The notes: generated from the letters alone by a model not told the origin. A stretch of DNA of 64,000 nucleotides from Pseudomonas soli (GCF_900110655.1 NZ_FOEQ01000001.1:471152-535151), one strand, 5' to 3'. Shown: positions 17,240-26,644, counted from the first letter of the stretch. Numbers and translations: made by a program.

Positions 17240-18046
17240 ATGAACAAGCTGGCCGAGAAGGTCCAAGCGCAATTGCTCGCCGCCATCGACCGGGACGACC
17301 TGGTCCTGCCGACGCTTCCGGAAGTTGCCCTGAGCATTCGCGAAGCCGCCGAAGACAGCGAGATCAGCGTGTCCGCCTTGAGCAAGGTGATCGGCCGCGA
17401 CGCCGCCCTGTCGGCACGCCTGATCAAGGTGGTCAACAGCCCGCTGCTGCGCGCCGCCGTCGAAGTCACCGACCTGCACACCGCGATCACCCGCCTGGGC
17501 ATCAACTACAGCTGCAACCTGGCCATCGGCCTGGTGATCGAGCAGATCTTCCATGCCCGCGCCCCGGCGGTCGAACACAAATTGCGCGATATCTGGGCCA
17601 ACAGCCTGGATGTGGCGGGCATCAGCTATGAACTGTGCCGACGCTACACCCAACTCAAGCCCGACCAGGCTACCCTCGGCGGGCTGGTGCACCAGATCGG
17701 CGCGTTGCCGGTGCTGATCTATGCCGAAGAGCACAACGAACTGCTGTCCGACCCGATCTGCCTGCATTTCGTGATCGAGCAGATCCAGCCAGTGCTGGGC
17801 GACAAGATCCTCAGTGCCTGGGAGTTCCCCGAGCAGCTGGTCAACCTGCCCAGCCAGGTGCAGGACCTGGACCGGCGCACCGACCAGATCGACTACATCG
17901 ACATCGTCCAGATCGCCCGCTGCATCAGCCAGCGCGAGCGCAGCCGGCCACTGGCCGCCCTGCCCGCCTACCGGCACCTGGGGCTGCCCTATGGCACCGA
18001 ACTGGATATCGCCGAACTGCTGGATGCGCGGAGCATGTTGCGCTGA
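17240..18046 (+). CDS. HDOD domain protein
   Basis: A 268-residue cytosolic protein consisting of one HDOD domain (about residues 20-220), a relative of HD hydrolases that usually lacks the catalytic metal-binding HD pair. The segments LPTLPEVALSIREAAED, VIGRDAALSARLIKVVNSPL and AITRLGINYSCNLAIGLVI are typical. Such proteins act in signalling, often with cyclic di-GMP or two-component systems, but no partner domain is fused here. It follows ygfZ and converges on tctE. The specific role is unknown. Confidence 0.88.
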   Translation: MNKLAEKVQAQLLAAIDRDDLVLPTLPEVALSIREAAEDSEISVSALSKVIGRDAALSARLIKVVNSPLLRAAVEVTDLHTAITRLGINYSCNLAIGLVIEQIFHARAPAVEHKLRDIWANSLDVAGISYELCRRYTQLKPDQATLGGLVHQIGALPVLIYAEEHNELLSDPICLHFVIEQIQPVLGDKILSAWEFPEQLVNLPSQVQDLDRRTDQIDYIDIVQIARCISQRERSRPLAALPAYRHLGLPYGTELDIAELLDARSMLR

Positions 18047-18060
18047 ATCGACAGGGCTGA

Positions 18061-18080
18061 TCGCGGGGCAAGCCCCGCGA
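18061..18080. terminator. REP-like hairpin between convergent genes
   Basis: TCGCGGGGC, AA, GCCCCGCGA form a perfect 9-bp palindrome between the HDOD gene and tctE. No T run follows, so it is a REP-type hairpin that may act as a weak bidirectional terminator. Confidence 0.5.
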
Positions 18081-18089
18081 CAGCCGACA

Positions 18090-19469
18090 TCAATCCGCGA
18101 TAAAACTCACCCGCACCTTCAACCCGCCGCGCTCGCCGTCATGCAGGCTGATCTGCGCCAGGTGCGCCCGGCAGATCTCGCCGACGATGGCCAGCCCCAG
18201 CCCGCTGCCCTGGGCGCTGCGCCGGTAGAAGCGCTCGAACACCCGCTCACGCTCATCCTGCGGGATCCCCGGCCCATCGTCCTCGACTTCGAGGACCGCC
18301 GGCGCCAGGACCCGCAAGACCACGTCGCCACCGGGCGGGGTGTGGGCCAGGGCATTGTCCACCAGGTTGCTGAGCAGCTCGTTGAGCAAGGTTGGTTCGC
18401 CCTTGAGCCATACCGGGGCCTCGGCCTCCAGCGCCAGGGCAACGCCGCGGGCATGGGCCAGCGGCGCCATGGCCATGCCCAGCTCGCGGGCCAGCTGGCT
18501 CAGGTCCAGGCGCTGGGCACCGCCTTCGGCGATGGCCCGGGCGCCGTTCTCCACACGCGCCAACGACAGCAGCTGGTTAGCCAGGTGGGTGAGTCGGTCC
18601 GTGCCCAGGGCTGCCGCCTCCAGGGTCTTGCGCCACTCCTCCGGCTCCCGCGAACGCAGGCCCAGCTCGACCCGCGCCTTGAGCGCCGCCAACGGCGTGC
18701 GCAGCTCGTGGGCGGCATCGGCGATGAACTGCGCCTGGCGCTCGAACTGGCCACGCAGCCGCTCGGTGAAATGGTTGAGCGCACGCACCAGCGGCCCCAG
18801 TTCACGTTGCACCTGCACCACCGGCAAGGCGCGCAGGTCGTCCGGCTGGCGCTCTTCCACCGCCGTGCGCAAGCGCTCCAGGGGACGCAGCGCGGCGCTC
18901 ACCGCGAACCACACCATCACCAGCGCGCCGAAGGCCAGCATCCCCAGGCGCAGCAGGGTGTCGGCCATCAGCCCGCGGGCCATGCGCACCCGCGCCTCCT
19001 CGGTCTCGGCCACGCGGATCTCGGCCATGCCGTTCATGTTCGGCTCGCTCACCGCCTTGAGAAGGCTGACCACACGCACATCCTGGCCCAGGTAGGTGGC
19101 ATTGTAGAAACGCGCCAGCGCCGGGTAGTCGTCGGTGCGCGGCGTGCCCGGTGGCGGGGGCGGCAGGTGCTCGTAGCCGGAAATCAGCTTCTGGTTGATG
19201 TCCAAAACCTGGTAGTAGATACGCCCGGCGCTGTCATAGGCGAAGGTGTCCAGGGCCACGTAGGGCACATCGGCGCTGAGGGTGCCGTCGCGCTGCGACA
19301 GGCCGGCGGCGATGGTCCGCGCCGACGCCAGCAGGGTCCGGTCATAGGCGGTGTCGGCGGCTTCGCGGCCATTCCAGTAGGCGCTCAGGCCGCTGGCCAA
19401 CATCAGCACCACCAGCAGCAGCGCCAGGTTGCCCAGCAGGCGCCCGCGCAGGCTGCCGTTGTCACGCAT
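18090..19469 (-). CDS. tctE: TctE-type sensor histidine kinase
   Basis: A 459-residue inner-membrane sensor. TM1 is near residues 10-27 (GNLALLLVVLMLASGL) and TM2 near 165-185 (LGMLAFGALVMVWFAVSAAL), with a periplasmic domain of about 135 residues between them. HAMP-like and HisKA regions follow, with phospho-acceptor His in FIADAAHELRTPLAALKARVELG. The HATPase has NLVDNALAHTP, EDDGPGIP and GSGLGLAIV. The start MRDNGSLRGRLL overlaps the tctD stop by 8 bp. Its neighbours opdH-tctCBA show that it senses citrate-like acids. Confidence 0.9.
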   Translation of the reverse strand: MRDNGSLRGRLLGNLALLLVVLMLASGLSAYWNGREAADTAYDRTLLASARTIAAGLSQRDGTLSADVPYVALDTFAYDSAGRIYYQVLDINQKLISGYEHLPPPPPGTPRTDDYPALARFYNATYLGQDVRVVSLLKAVSEPNMNGMAEIRVAETEEARVRMARGLMADTLLRLGMLAFGALVMVWFAVSAALRPLERLRTAVEERQPDDLRALPVVQVQRELGPLVRALNHFTERLRGQFERQAQFIADAAHELRTPLAALKARVELGLRSREPEEWRKTLEAAALGTDRLTHLANQLLSLARVENGARAIAEGGAQRLDLSQLARELGMAMAPLAHARGVALALEAEAPVWLKGEPTLLNELLSNLVDNALAHTPPGGDVVLRVLAPAVLEVEDDGPGIPQDERERVFERFYRRSAQGSGLGLAIVGEICRAHLAQISLHDGERGGLKVRVSFIAD

Positions 19470-20133
19470 CGCGGTGCTCGAGCAGGTAGCCCAGGCCACG
19501 GAAGGTGACGATGGCCACCGGGTGACCGTCGAGCTTCTTGCGCAGGCGGTGAATGTAGATCTCGATGGCATCGGGGCTGGCCTCCTCGTCAAGGCCGAAC
19601 ACCTGCGCCGCCAGCTGCTCCTTGCTCATCACCCGGCCGGGGCGGGCGATCAGCGCCTCGAGCACGCTCTGTTCGCGCTGGGTCAAGGTCAGCGGCTCGC
19701 CGTCCAGGCCGAAGCGCCGGGTATCCAGGTCATAGACCAGCGGGCCGCAACGCTGCTGGCGCTCGCCGCCGAGCACGCTGCGCCGCAGCAAGGCCTTGAC
19801 CCTTGCTTCCAGCTCGGTCAGCTCGAAGGGTTTGGCCAGGTAGTCGTCGGCGCCGAGGTTCAGCCCATGCACCCGGTCCTTCACATCGCTGCGGGCGGTG
19901 AGCATCAGCACTGGCAACGTCTTGCCGCGGCCGCGCAAACGCGCCAGCACTTCGAAGCCGTCCATGCGCGGCAGGCCGACATCCAGCACCGCCACGGCAT
20001 AGTCCTCACTGGCCAGGGCCAGGTCGGCGGCCACGCCGTCATGCAGCACGTCCACGGTCAGGCCCTGGCTCTTGAGGGCCTGGGCCACGCTTTCGGCCAG
20101 TTGCAGATGGTCTTCGACCAGCAGCACACGCAT
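19462..20133 (-). CDS. tctD: TctD-type response regulator (OmpR family)
   Basis: A 223-residue regulator. The receiver domain has the acidic pair in VLLVEDH, the phospho-Asp in AVAVLDVGLPRMDGFE (about residue 51) and the conserved Lys in DDYLAKPFELTELEAR. The C-terminal winged helix ends with SPDAIEIYIHRLRKKLDG and TFRGLGYLL. It should activate the divergent opdH-tctCBA genes when tricarboxylates are present; a repeat AACCTTTCA/TGAAAGGTT in the shared intergenic region is the likely site. It is co-transcribed with tctE. Confidence 0.92.
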   Translation of the reverse strand: MRVLLVEDHLQLAESVAQALKSQGLTVDVLHDGVAADLALASEDYAVAVLDVGLPRMDGFEVLARLRGRGKTLPVLMLTARSDVKDRVHGLNLGADDYLAKPFELTELEARVKALLRRSVLGGERQQRCGPLVYDLDTRRFGLDGEPLTLTQREQSVLEALIARPGRVMSKEQLAAQVFGLDEEASPDAIEIYIHRLRKKLDGHPVAIVTFRGLGYLLEHRDA

Positions 20134-20208
20134 CGGATTCTCCCTGTTCGGCTGGGCTTTTTGCGCGGAGTGTACCGCCGTGGCGAGTGCTGTGAAGCCC
20201 TCGCAACA

Positions 20209-20240
20209 AACCTTTCACGCTGAAAGGTTAGCGAAAGGTT
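20209..20240. promoter_or_regulatory. Probable TctD binding region
   Basis: AACCTTTCA (20209-20217), CGC, TGAAAGGTT (20221-20229) form a perfect 9-bp inverted repeat, followed by a third copy GCGAAAGGTT (20231-20240). It lies between divergent tctD and opdH, so it could control both. The binding protein is inferred from position. Confidence 0.55.
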
Positions 20241-20333
20241 GGTTACCTAGCATCGCACCACGGCTGCCCCGCGCGCCGCAAAAAGCACCAGCAAGGTGCA
20301 AACACATAAGAACAATAAATGGAGTCACCGACG

Positions 20334-21623
20334 ATGCTGTCCACGCAGCCGCAGGCGTACGCGCCTATCCGTTCCCTCGCCGCCCGACCTTCCGCCCTCG
20401 CCAGCGCCTTCGCCCTTGCCGGTGTCGCGCCCATGAGCCAGGCCGCCTTCTTCGAAGACAGCACGGCCACCTTCGAAACCCGCAACATGTACTTCAACCG
20501 CGACTTCCGCGAAGGCACCAGTGCGCAGCAATCCAAGCGCGACGAATGGGCCCAGGGTTTCATGCTCAACTTCGAGTCCGGCTATACCGAAGGCACCGTG
20601 GGCTTCGGCCTGGACGCGCTGGGCATGCTCGGGGTCAAGCTCGACTCCAGCAAGGACCGCACCGACACCGGCCTGCTGCCGACCCACGACAACGGCAAGG
20701 CTGCCGACGAATACTCCAAGCTCGGCCTGACCGGCAAGGTCAAGGTCTCGCAGACCGAACTGAAGGTCGGCACGCTGATCCCCGAGCTGCCCACGCTGCA
20801 GCCCAACGACGGGCGCATCCTGCCGCAGACCTTCGAAGGCGGCCTGGTCACCTCGAAGGAGATCAATGGCCTGACCTTCACCGGCGCCCGCCTGGAAAAA
20901 GCCAAGGACCGCAACGACACCAACTGGGAAGACCTGGCCCTCAACAACAAGAACAGTCGCTTCGGCGGCACTTTCAGCGCCGACCATTTCGACACCGGCG
21001 GCCTGGACTACCAGTTCACCGACCGCATCACCGGCAGCTACCACTTCGCCCAGCTCGACGACATCTACCGCCAGCACTTCATCGGCATGCTCGCCACCCA
21101 GCCGTGGGGCCCGGGCACCCTGGGCGCCGACCTGCGCCTGGCGATCAGCGACGATGCCGGCGCGGCCAAGGCCGGCAAGATCGACAACACCACCGTCAAC
21201 GGCATGCTCAGCTACACCCTGGGCGGGCACAAGGTCAGCGGCGCCTGGCAGCAGCTCTCCGGCGACAGCGCCTTCCCCTACGTCGACGGTGCCGACCCCT
21301 ACCTGGTCAACTTCGTCCAGATCAATGACTTCGCCGGCAGAGACGAGCGCTCCTGGCAGGCACGCTACGACTACAACTTCGCCGCCCTCGGCATCCCCGG
21401 CCTGACCTTCATGACCCGCTACATCAGCGGCGACAACGTCAGCCGCGCAGCTGGCGGCGAGGGCAAGGAGTGGGAACGCAACACCGAACTGAAGTACGTG
21501 GTACAAAGCGGCCCGTTGAAAAACGTCGCCGTGCGCCTGCGCAACGCCACCTTCCGCTCCAACTTCGCCCGCGACGCGGACGAGGTGCGGCTGCTGGTGA
21601 GCTACAGCGTGGCTCTGTGGTAA
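20334..21623 (+). CDS. opdH: OprD-family outer-membrane porin for tricarboxylates
   Basis: A 429-residue outer-membrane beta-barrel of the OprD family. A signal peptide ends near residue 33 (PMSQAAF), the mature part starts FFEDSTATFETRNMYFNRDF, a family hallmark, and the protein ends with LLVSYSVALW, a terminal aromatic as required for barrel insertion. OpdH in P. aeruginosa takes up cis-aconitate. The start at 20334 was preferred over an ATG at 20319, because GGAG (20321-20324) then lies at the proper distance. It heads the tctCBA cluster and is divergent from tctDE. Confidence 0.9.
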   Translation: MLSTQPQAYAPIRSLAARPSALASAFALAGVAPMSQAAFFEDSTATFETRNMYFNRDFREGTSAQQSKRDEWAQGFMLNFESGYTEGTVGFGLDALGMLGVKLDSSKDRTDTGLLPTHDNGKAADEYSKLGLTGKVKVSQTELKVGTLIPELPTLQPNDGRILPQTFEGGLVTSKEINGLTFTGARLEKAKDRNDTNWEDLALNNKNSRFGGTFSADHFDTGGLDYQFTDRITGSYHFAQLDDIYRQHFIGMLATQPWGPGTLGADLRLAISDDAGAAKAGKIDNTTVNGMLSYTLGGHKVSGAWQQLSGDSAFPYVDGADPYLVNFVQINDFAGRDERSWQARYDYNFAALGIPGLTFMTRYISGDNVSRAAGGEGKEWERNTELKYVVQSGPLKNVAVRLRNATFRSNFARDADEVRLLVSYSVALW

Positions 21624-21654
21624 CCCATAACAACAACGCTCACGGAGATAGACG

Positions 21655-22635
21655 ATGACTTTTTCACTGCGCCGCCTCGTCCTGGCCACCGGCTGCCTGC
21701 TGCTGGCCGGCAACGCCCTGGCCGCCGAACCCAAACGCCCCGAATGCATCGCCCCGGCCTCGCCCGGCGGCGGTTTCGACCTGACCTGCAAGCTGGTGCA
21801 AAGCGCCCTGGTCAACGAGAAGATCCTCAGCAAGCCCATGCGCGTGACCTACATGCCCGGCGGCGTCGGCGCGGTAGCCTACAACGCCGTGGTCGCCCAG
21901 CGGCCAGGCGATGCCGGCACCCTGGTGGCCTGGTCCAGCGGTTCGCTGCTGAACCTGGCCCAGGGCAAGTTCGGCCGCTTCGACGAGAACGCAGTGAAAT
22001 GGCTGGCGGCGGTCGGCACCAGCTATGGCGCCATTGCGGTGAAGAGCGACTCGCCCTACAAGACCCTCGATGACCTGGTCGCGGCCCTGAAGAAGGACCC
22101 GAGCAAGGTGGTGATCGGCTCCGGCGGCACCGTCGGCAGCCAGGACTGGATGCAGACCGCGCTGATCGCCAAGGCCGCCGGCATCAACCCGCGCGACCTG
22201 CGCTACGTGGCCCTGGAAGGCGGCGGCGAGATCGCCACCGCGCTGCTCGGCGGGCACATCCAGGTGGGTTCCACCGATATTTCCGACTCCATGCCGCACA
22301 TCCAGAGCGGCAACATGCGCATCCTCGCGGTGTTCTCCGAGAACCGCCTGGACGAGCCGGAGATGAAAGACATCCCCACCGCCAAGGAGCAGGGCTACGA
22401 CATCGTCTGGCCGGTGGTGCGCGGCTTCTACCTCGGGCCGAAGGTCAGCGACGAGGACTACGCCTGGTGGAAGGCCTCGTTCGACAAGCTGCTGGCCTCG
22501 GAGGACTTCGCCAAGCTGCGTGACCAGCGCGAACTGTTCCCGTTCGCCATGACAGGCGAAGAGCTGGACGGCTATGTGAAGAAGCAGGTGGCGGACTACA
22601 AGGCGCTGGCCCGGGAATTCGGCCTGATCCAGTAA
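21655..22635 (+). CDS. tctC: Tricarboxylate transport substrate-binding protein
   Basis: A 326-residue periplasmic binding protein of the TctC/Bug family. The signal peptide is residues 1-23, ending LLLAGNALAAE. The mature domain begins with PECIAPASPGGGFDLTCKLVQ and has the two-lobe Bug pattern with GGVGAVAYNAVV and VVIGSGGTVGSQDWM. It captures citrate-like acids that pass OpdH and delivers them to TctAB. GGAG at 21644-21647 is the ribosome site. The gap of 160 bp to tctB contains a REP pair. Confidence 0.93.
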   Translation: MTFSLRRLVLATGCLLLAGNALAAEPKRPECIAPASPGGGFDLTCKLVQSALVNEKILSKPMRVTYMPGGVGAVAYNAVVAQRPGDAGTLVAWSSGSLLNLAQGKFGRFDENAVKWLAAVGTSYGAIAVKSDSPYKTLDDLVAALKKDPSKVVIGSGGTVGSQDWMQTALIAKAAGINPRDLRYVALEGGGEIATALLGGHIQVGSTDISDSMPHIQSGNMRILAVFSENRLDEPEMKDIPTAKEQGYDIVWPVVRGFYLGPKVSDEDYAWWKASFDKLLASEDFAKLRDQRELFPFAMTGEELDGYVKKQVADYKALAREFGLIQ

Positions 22636-22656
22636 GCCATGCAGCCTGTACTGGCC

Positions 22657-22740
22657 TCATCGCCGGCAAGCCGGCTCCCACAGGGCCTGCGCTAGGTTCT
22701 GAAGCGACGGACGTCCTGTGGGAGCTGGCTTGCCAGCGAT
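22657..22740. repeat. Pair of inverted REP elements between tctC and tctB
   Basis: One element (22657-22684) contains GCCGGCAAGCCGGC and the second (22715-22740) GAGCTGGCTTGCCAGC in opposite orientation. The pair is a BIME-like unit inside the operon and could form a stable hairpin in the transcript, trimming or protecting the tctC message. Confidence 0.65.
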
Positions 22741-22795
22741 ACGGCCAGCACAGATCCCGAGTTGTGCTTCAGCAATCCTTTTCGAGGATTTCTAC

Positions 22796-23254
22796 ATGAT
22801 CCTGCAACGCCTCTTCGCCCTCGTCCTGCTGGCGCTGTGCGCCGTGCTGGCGGTGATGGCCTGGCCCTACCAGGCCGCCTTCTCCTACGAACCGGTGGGC
22901 CCGCGCGCCTACCCGCTGCTGATGCTCGGCCTGATGAGCCTGGGCCTGCTGTACCTGGCCATTCGCCCCACGCCCATCGTGCGCAAGGATGATGAGCCGG
23001 AACTGGACCGCGAGACCCTGATCAAGATCGCGGCCTGCGTCGGCCTGCTGATCGTCTTCGCCGCCACCTTCGAGGCGCTGGGCTTCATCCTCAGCGCCAT
23101 CCTGGTCGGCCTGCCCATGGCCCGTTTGTACGGTGGCCGTTGGCTGCACAGCGCCCTCGTGGTGGTGGGCATGAGCATCTTCCTCTACTGGCTGTTCGAC
23201 CGGGTGATGGACGTCCCCCTGCCCCTCGGCCTGCTCGACGTACTGGAGAACTGA
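22796..23254 (+). CDS. tctB: Tricarboxylate transport small membrane subunit
   Basis: A 152-residue integral membrane protein with four hydrophobic helices (about residues 3-20, 38-55, 73-100 and 117-135), the usual TctB layout. The GPRAYPLLMLGLMSLGLLYL segment is characteristic. It pairs with TctA in the inner membrane to form the proton- or sodium-coupled transporter that receives substrate from TctC. ATG 22796 is preceded by GAGG (22784-22787). It ends 3 bp before tctA, so the two are translated together. Confidence 0.92.
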   Translation: MILQRLFALVLLALCAVLAVMAWPYQAAFSYEPVGPRAYPLLMLGLMSLGLLYLAIRPTPIVRKDDEPELDRETLIKIAACVGLLIVFAATFEALGFILSAILVGLPMARLYGGRWLHSALVVVGMSIFLYWLFDRVMDVPLPLGLLDVLEN

Positions 23255-23257
23255 CAC

Positions 23258-24772
23258 ATGGATACCTTGAGCTACCTGGGCCAGGGCTTCGGCGTCGCCC
23301 TGAGCCCGTACAACCTGGTCACCGCCCTGACCGGCACCCTGATCGGCACCGTGGTCGGCCTGCTGCCGGGCCTGGGCCCGATCAACGGCGTGGCCCTGCT
23401 GATCCCCATCGCCTTCGCCCTCGGCCTGCCGCCGGAGTCGGCGCTGATCCTGCTGGCCGCCGTGTACCTGGGCTGCGAGTACGGCGGGCGGATCAGCTCG
23501 ATCCTGCTGAACATCCCGGGCGAAGCCTCCACCGTGATGACCACCCTCGACGGCTACCCCATGGCCCGCCAGGGTCTGGCCGGCGTGGCCCTGTCGCTGT
23601 CGGCCTGGAGCTCGTTCATCGGTGCCTTCATCGCCACCTGCGGCATGGTGCTGTTCGCCCCGCTGCTGGCGAAATGGGCAATCGCCTTCGGTCCGGCGGA
23701 GTACTTCGTGCTGATGGTGTTCGCCATCGTCGCCCTCGGCGGCATGGCCGGCGACAAACCACTGAAGACGTTCATTGCCGCGCTGATCGGCCTGTTCCTC
23801 TCGGCGGTGGGCATCGACGCCAACAGCGGCGTGTACCGCTTCACCGGTGACAGCGTGCACCTGGCCGACGGCATCCAGTTCGTCGTGCTGGTGCTGGGGC
23901 TGTTCTCGATCAGCGAGATCCTCCTGCTGCTGGAGAAAACCCACCATGGCCATGTGGCGGTCAAGGCCACCGGGCGCATGCTGTTCAACCTCAAGGAAGC
24001 GGCATCGGTATTCTTAGTCAACATTCGCTGTGGCCTGCTCGGCTTCTTCATGGGCGTGTTGCCGGGTGCCGGTGCGACCCTGGCCAGTGCCGTTGCGTAC
24101 ATGACCGAGAAGCGCATCGCCGGCGATAAAGGCAAGTTCGGCAAGGGTGACGCTCGCGGCCTGGCTGCCCCGGAAACCGCCATTGGCGCGTCCTGCTGCG
24201 GCGCCCTGGTGCCGATGCTGACTCTGGGCGTGCCAGGCTCGGGCACCACCGCGGTGATGATCGGCGCCCTGACGCTGTACAACATCACTCCCGGCCCGCT
24301 GTTGTTCGAACAGCAACCGGACATCGTCTGGGGCCTGATCGCCTCGCTGTTCATCGCCAACATCATGCTGGTGATCCTGAACATCCCGATGATCCGCATC
24401 TTCACCCGCATCCTTGCCGTGCCGAACTGGGCACTGGTGCCGGTGATCGCGATCATCACCGCGATCGGCGTGTACGCAGTGCATGCCACCACCTTCGACC
24501 TGTTCCTGATGGTCGGCATCGGCATCATGGGCTACATCCTGCGCAAGCTGGACTTCCCGCTGTCGCCGATCCTGCTGGGCTTCATCCTCGGCGGTCTGAT
24601 GGAGCAGAACCTGCGCCGCGCGCTGTCGATCTCCAACGGCGAACTGGGCATCCTCTGGTCGAGCACGATCAGCATGGGCGTGTGGGTGCTGGTGGTGTGC
24701 ATGCTGAGCCTGCCGCTGCTGCGCATCTGGCGCAAACGTGCCCTGCAGCGCCGGGCAACGGCCGATGCCTGA
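23258..24772 (+). CDS. tctA: Tricarboxylate transport large membrane subunit
   Basis: A 504-residue inner-membrane protein with about eleven or twelve hydrophobic helices. The TctA signatures GLLPGLGPINGVALLIPIAF (residues 35-54) and GVLPGAGATLASAVAYMTEK (about 265-284), the two inverted-repeat G-P motifs, are intact, as is GVPGSGTTAVMIGAL. It is the translocating subunit for citrate-like acids. It overlaps the AbrB-family gene by 8 bp, suggesting a four- or five-gene transcript starting at opdH. Confidence 0.95.
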   Translation: MDTLSYLGQGFGVALSPYNLVTALTGTLIGTVVGLLPGLGPINGVALLIPIAFALGLPPESALILLAAVYLGCEYGGRISSILLNIPGEASTVMTTLDGYPMARQGLAGVALSLSAWSSFIGAFIATCGMVLFAPLLAKWAIAFGPAEYFVLMVFAIVALGGMAGDKPLKTFIAALIGLFLSAVGIDANSGVYRFTGDSVHLADGIQFVVLVLGLFSISEILLLLEKTHHGHVAVKATGRMLFNLKEAASVFLVNIRCGLLGFFMGVLPGAGATLASAVAYMTEKRIAGDKGKFGKGDARGLAAPETAIGASCCGALVPMLTLGVPGSGTTAVMIGALTLYNITPGPLLFEQQPDIVWGLIASLFIANIMLVILNIPMIRIFTRILAVPNWALVPVIAIITAIGVYAVHATTFDLFLMVGIGIMGYILRKLDFPLSPILLGFILGGLMEQNLRRALSISNGELGILWSSTISMGVWVLVVCMLSLPLLRIWRKRALQRRATADA

Positions 24773-25790
24773 CCGGTCGTTGCCACTGTTCTGGGCCACC
24801 GGGCTGGTCGGCCTTGCGGGCGGCTTTGCCGCCAGCAAGGTCGGCTGGCCCTTGCCGTGGATGGTCGGCTCGTTGCTGGCGATCATCCTGGTGCGCTGCC
24901 TGACCCCCTGGCAGCTCAGTGAAATCCCCAATGGCCGCAAGTGCGGGCAGTGGATCATCGGCATCGGCATCGGCCTGCACTTCACCCCGGCGGTGATCGA
25001 ACAGGTGGCCAGCCACTTCGCGCTGATCTTCTTCGGTGCGTTGTTCACCACCCTCTCCAGTGTGATCAGCGTGTGGCTGCTGCGGCGCACCGGTGAAGAC
25101 CGGGCGACGGCGTTCTTCGCCAGCATGCCGGGCGGCTCGGGCGAGATGGTCAACCTCGGTGCGCGCAATGGCGCGGTGCTCAGCCAGGTGGCCGCGGCGC
25201 AGAGCCTGCGGGTTCTGGCGGTGGTGCTGTGCGTGCCGGCGCTGTTCAAACTGCTGCTGGGCGATGGCGTGCCGCTGAACCATGCCGGCAGCGTGAGTTG
25301 GGGCTGGCTGGCGTTGATAGCGCCGTTAGGGGTGCTCATGGCACTGCTGTGGCAACGCCTGCGCCAACCCAACCCCTGGCTGTTCGGGCCGTTGCTGGTG
25401 GCTGCCGGCGTAAGCCTGGCGGGCAACCTGCAGATAGGCCTGCCCAACGGCGCCAGCCAGATCGGCCAGTGGTTGATCGGCAGTGGCCTGGCCTGCCACT
25501 TCAACCGGGCGTTCTTTCGCCGGGCGCCATCGTTCCTGGGGCGCACCCTGCTGGCCACGGCGTTGTGCATGCTGATCGCCGCCGGCGCGGCCTGGGCGCT
25601 GAGCCTGCTGACGCACCTGGACCTGCGCTCGCTGACCCTGGGCATGATGCCTGGGGGTATCGCCGAGATGAGCCTGACGGCCGAGACCTTGCAACTGTCG
25701 GTGCCGCTGGTAACGGCCCTGCAGGTGATGCGCTTGCTGTTCGTGCTGTTTCTGGCCGAGCCGTTGTTCCGGCAGTGGGCCAGGCACTGA
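24765..25790 (+). CDS. AbrB-family membrane protein
   Basis: A 341-residue polytopic membrane protein with two related halves, the AbrB duplication pattern. GGFAASKVGWPLPWMVGSLL (residues about 17-36) and FFASMPGGSGEMVNLGA in the first half correspond to LGMMPGGIAEMSLTAE in the second. It is unrelated to the Bacillus DNA-binding AbrB. Family members are often annotated as putative ammonia monooxygenases or transporters, without proof. The ATG at 24765 lies in the tctA end, so it belongs to the tct operon and may help in transport or regulation of it. Confidence 0.82.
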   Translation: MPDRSLPLFWATGLVGLAGGFAASKVGWPLPWMVGSLLAIILVRCLTPWQLSEIPNGRKCGQWIIGIGIGLHFTPAVIEQVASHFALIFFGALFTTLSSVISVWLLRRTGEDRATAFFASMPGGSGEMVNLGARNGAVLSQVAAAQSLRVLAVVLCVPALFKLLLGDGVPLNHAGSVSWGWLALIAPLGVLMALLWQRLRQPNPWLFGPLLVAAGVSLAGNLQIGLPNGASQIGQWLIGSGLACHFNRAFFRRAPSFLGRTLLATALCMLIAAGAAWALSLLTHLDLRSLTLGMMPGGIAEMSLTAETLQLSVPLVTALQVMRLLFVLFLAEPLFRQWARH

Positions 25791-25823
25791 GCAAGATGAG
25801 CCGCTTCGCGGCCCTCCTTCAGG

Positions 25824-26516
25824 TCACAACGGCGGCAACGCCCAATCGATCGGCGCGATGCCGCGCTGCTCGAGGAAGCTGTTGGTGCGGCTGAAATGGC
25901 CGCAACCAAAGAACCCACGGTAGGCCGACAACGGCGACGGGTGCACCGACTTGAGTATCAGGTGCTTGCTGGCATCGATCAGCTTCTGCTTGCTCTGCGC
26001 ATGCGCGCCCCACAGCAGGAACACCACGTTCGGGCACTGCTCGCTGACCACCTGGATGATCCGGTCGGTGAAGAATTCCCAGCCTTTCTTCGCATGCGAA
26101 GCCGCATTGGCCCGCTCCACGGTCATGGTGGTGTTGAGCAGCAGCACGCCCTGCTCCGCCCAGCTCTGCAGGTAGCCGTGGCTGGGGATCGGCAGGTTGA
26201 GGTCGCGCTGCAGCTCCTTGTAGATATTGACCAGCGACGGCGGCGTGGCGATGCCCGGCTGCACCGAGAAACACAGGCCATGGGCCTGGCCCGGGCCGTG
26301 GTACGGGTCCTGGCCGAGGATGACCACCTTGACCTGCTCCAGCGGCGTGGAGTTCAGGGCGTTGAAGATCAGCGGCCCGGGCGGGTAGATCTCCTTGCCG
26401 GCGGCGTATTCGCCGCGCAGGAACTCGCGTAGCTGATGCATGTAGGGCTGGTCGAACTCGGCACGCAGCGCGGCTTTCCAGCTGGGCTCGAGTTTGATGC
26501 GATCGTCGTCGGTCAT
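25824..26516 (-). CDS. ung: Uracil-DNA glycosylase
   Basis: A 230-residue base-excision repair enzyme of family 1, which removes uracil from DNA. All family motifs are visible: the water-activating loop [22 protein letters not shown] with catalytic Asp (about residue 69), the Phe-containing uracil pocket, [10 protein letters not shown], and the DNA-intercalation loop [18 protein letters not shown] with the catalytic His near residue 194. The ATG at 26516 gives the usual length; an in-frame ATG six codons upstream is less likely. It converges on the AbrB-family gene. Confidence 0.96.
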   Translation of the reverse strand: MTDDDRIKLEPSWKAALRAEFDQPYMHQLREFLRGEYAAGKEIYPPGPLIFNALNSTPLEQVKVVILGQDPYHGPGQAHGLCFSVQPGIATPPSLVNIYKELQRDLNLPIPSHGYLQSWAEQGVLLLNTTMTVERANAASHAKKGWEFFTDRIIQVVSEQCPNVVFLLWGAHAQSKQKLIDASKHLILKSVHPSPLSAYRGFFGCGHFSRTNSFLEQRGIAPIDWALPPL

Positions 26517-26644
26517 GGGGGCATCCAAAAGCAAAGTGCCGCGACACTAGGAAAGCCTGGCCGGCTTGTCAATCGATCCGACCGACGACCGGCAGCTTCG
26601 GCGCGGCAGGCCATACTGAGGGGATGATTTGCGCGAGGTAACCC

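Noticed and set aside
20325..21839. 504-codon open frame antisense to opdH
   Set aside because: No motifs; opdH has a signal peptide, barrel pattern and conserved context.
24014..25918. 634-codon minus-strand open frame under tctA and the AbrB-family gene
   Set aside because: Antisense to two clear genes, no domain or ribosome site.
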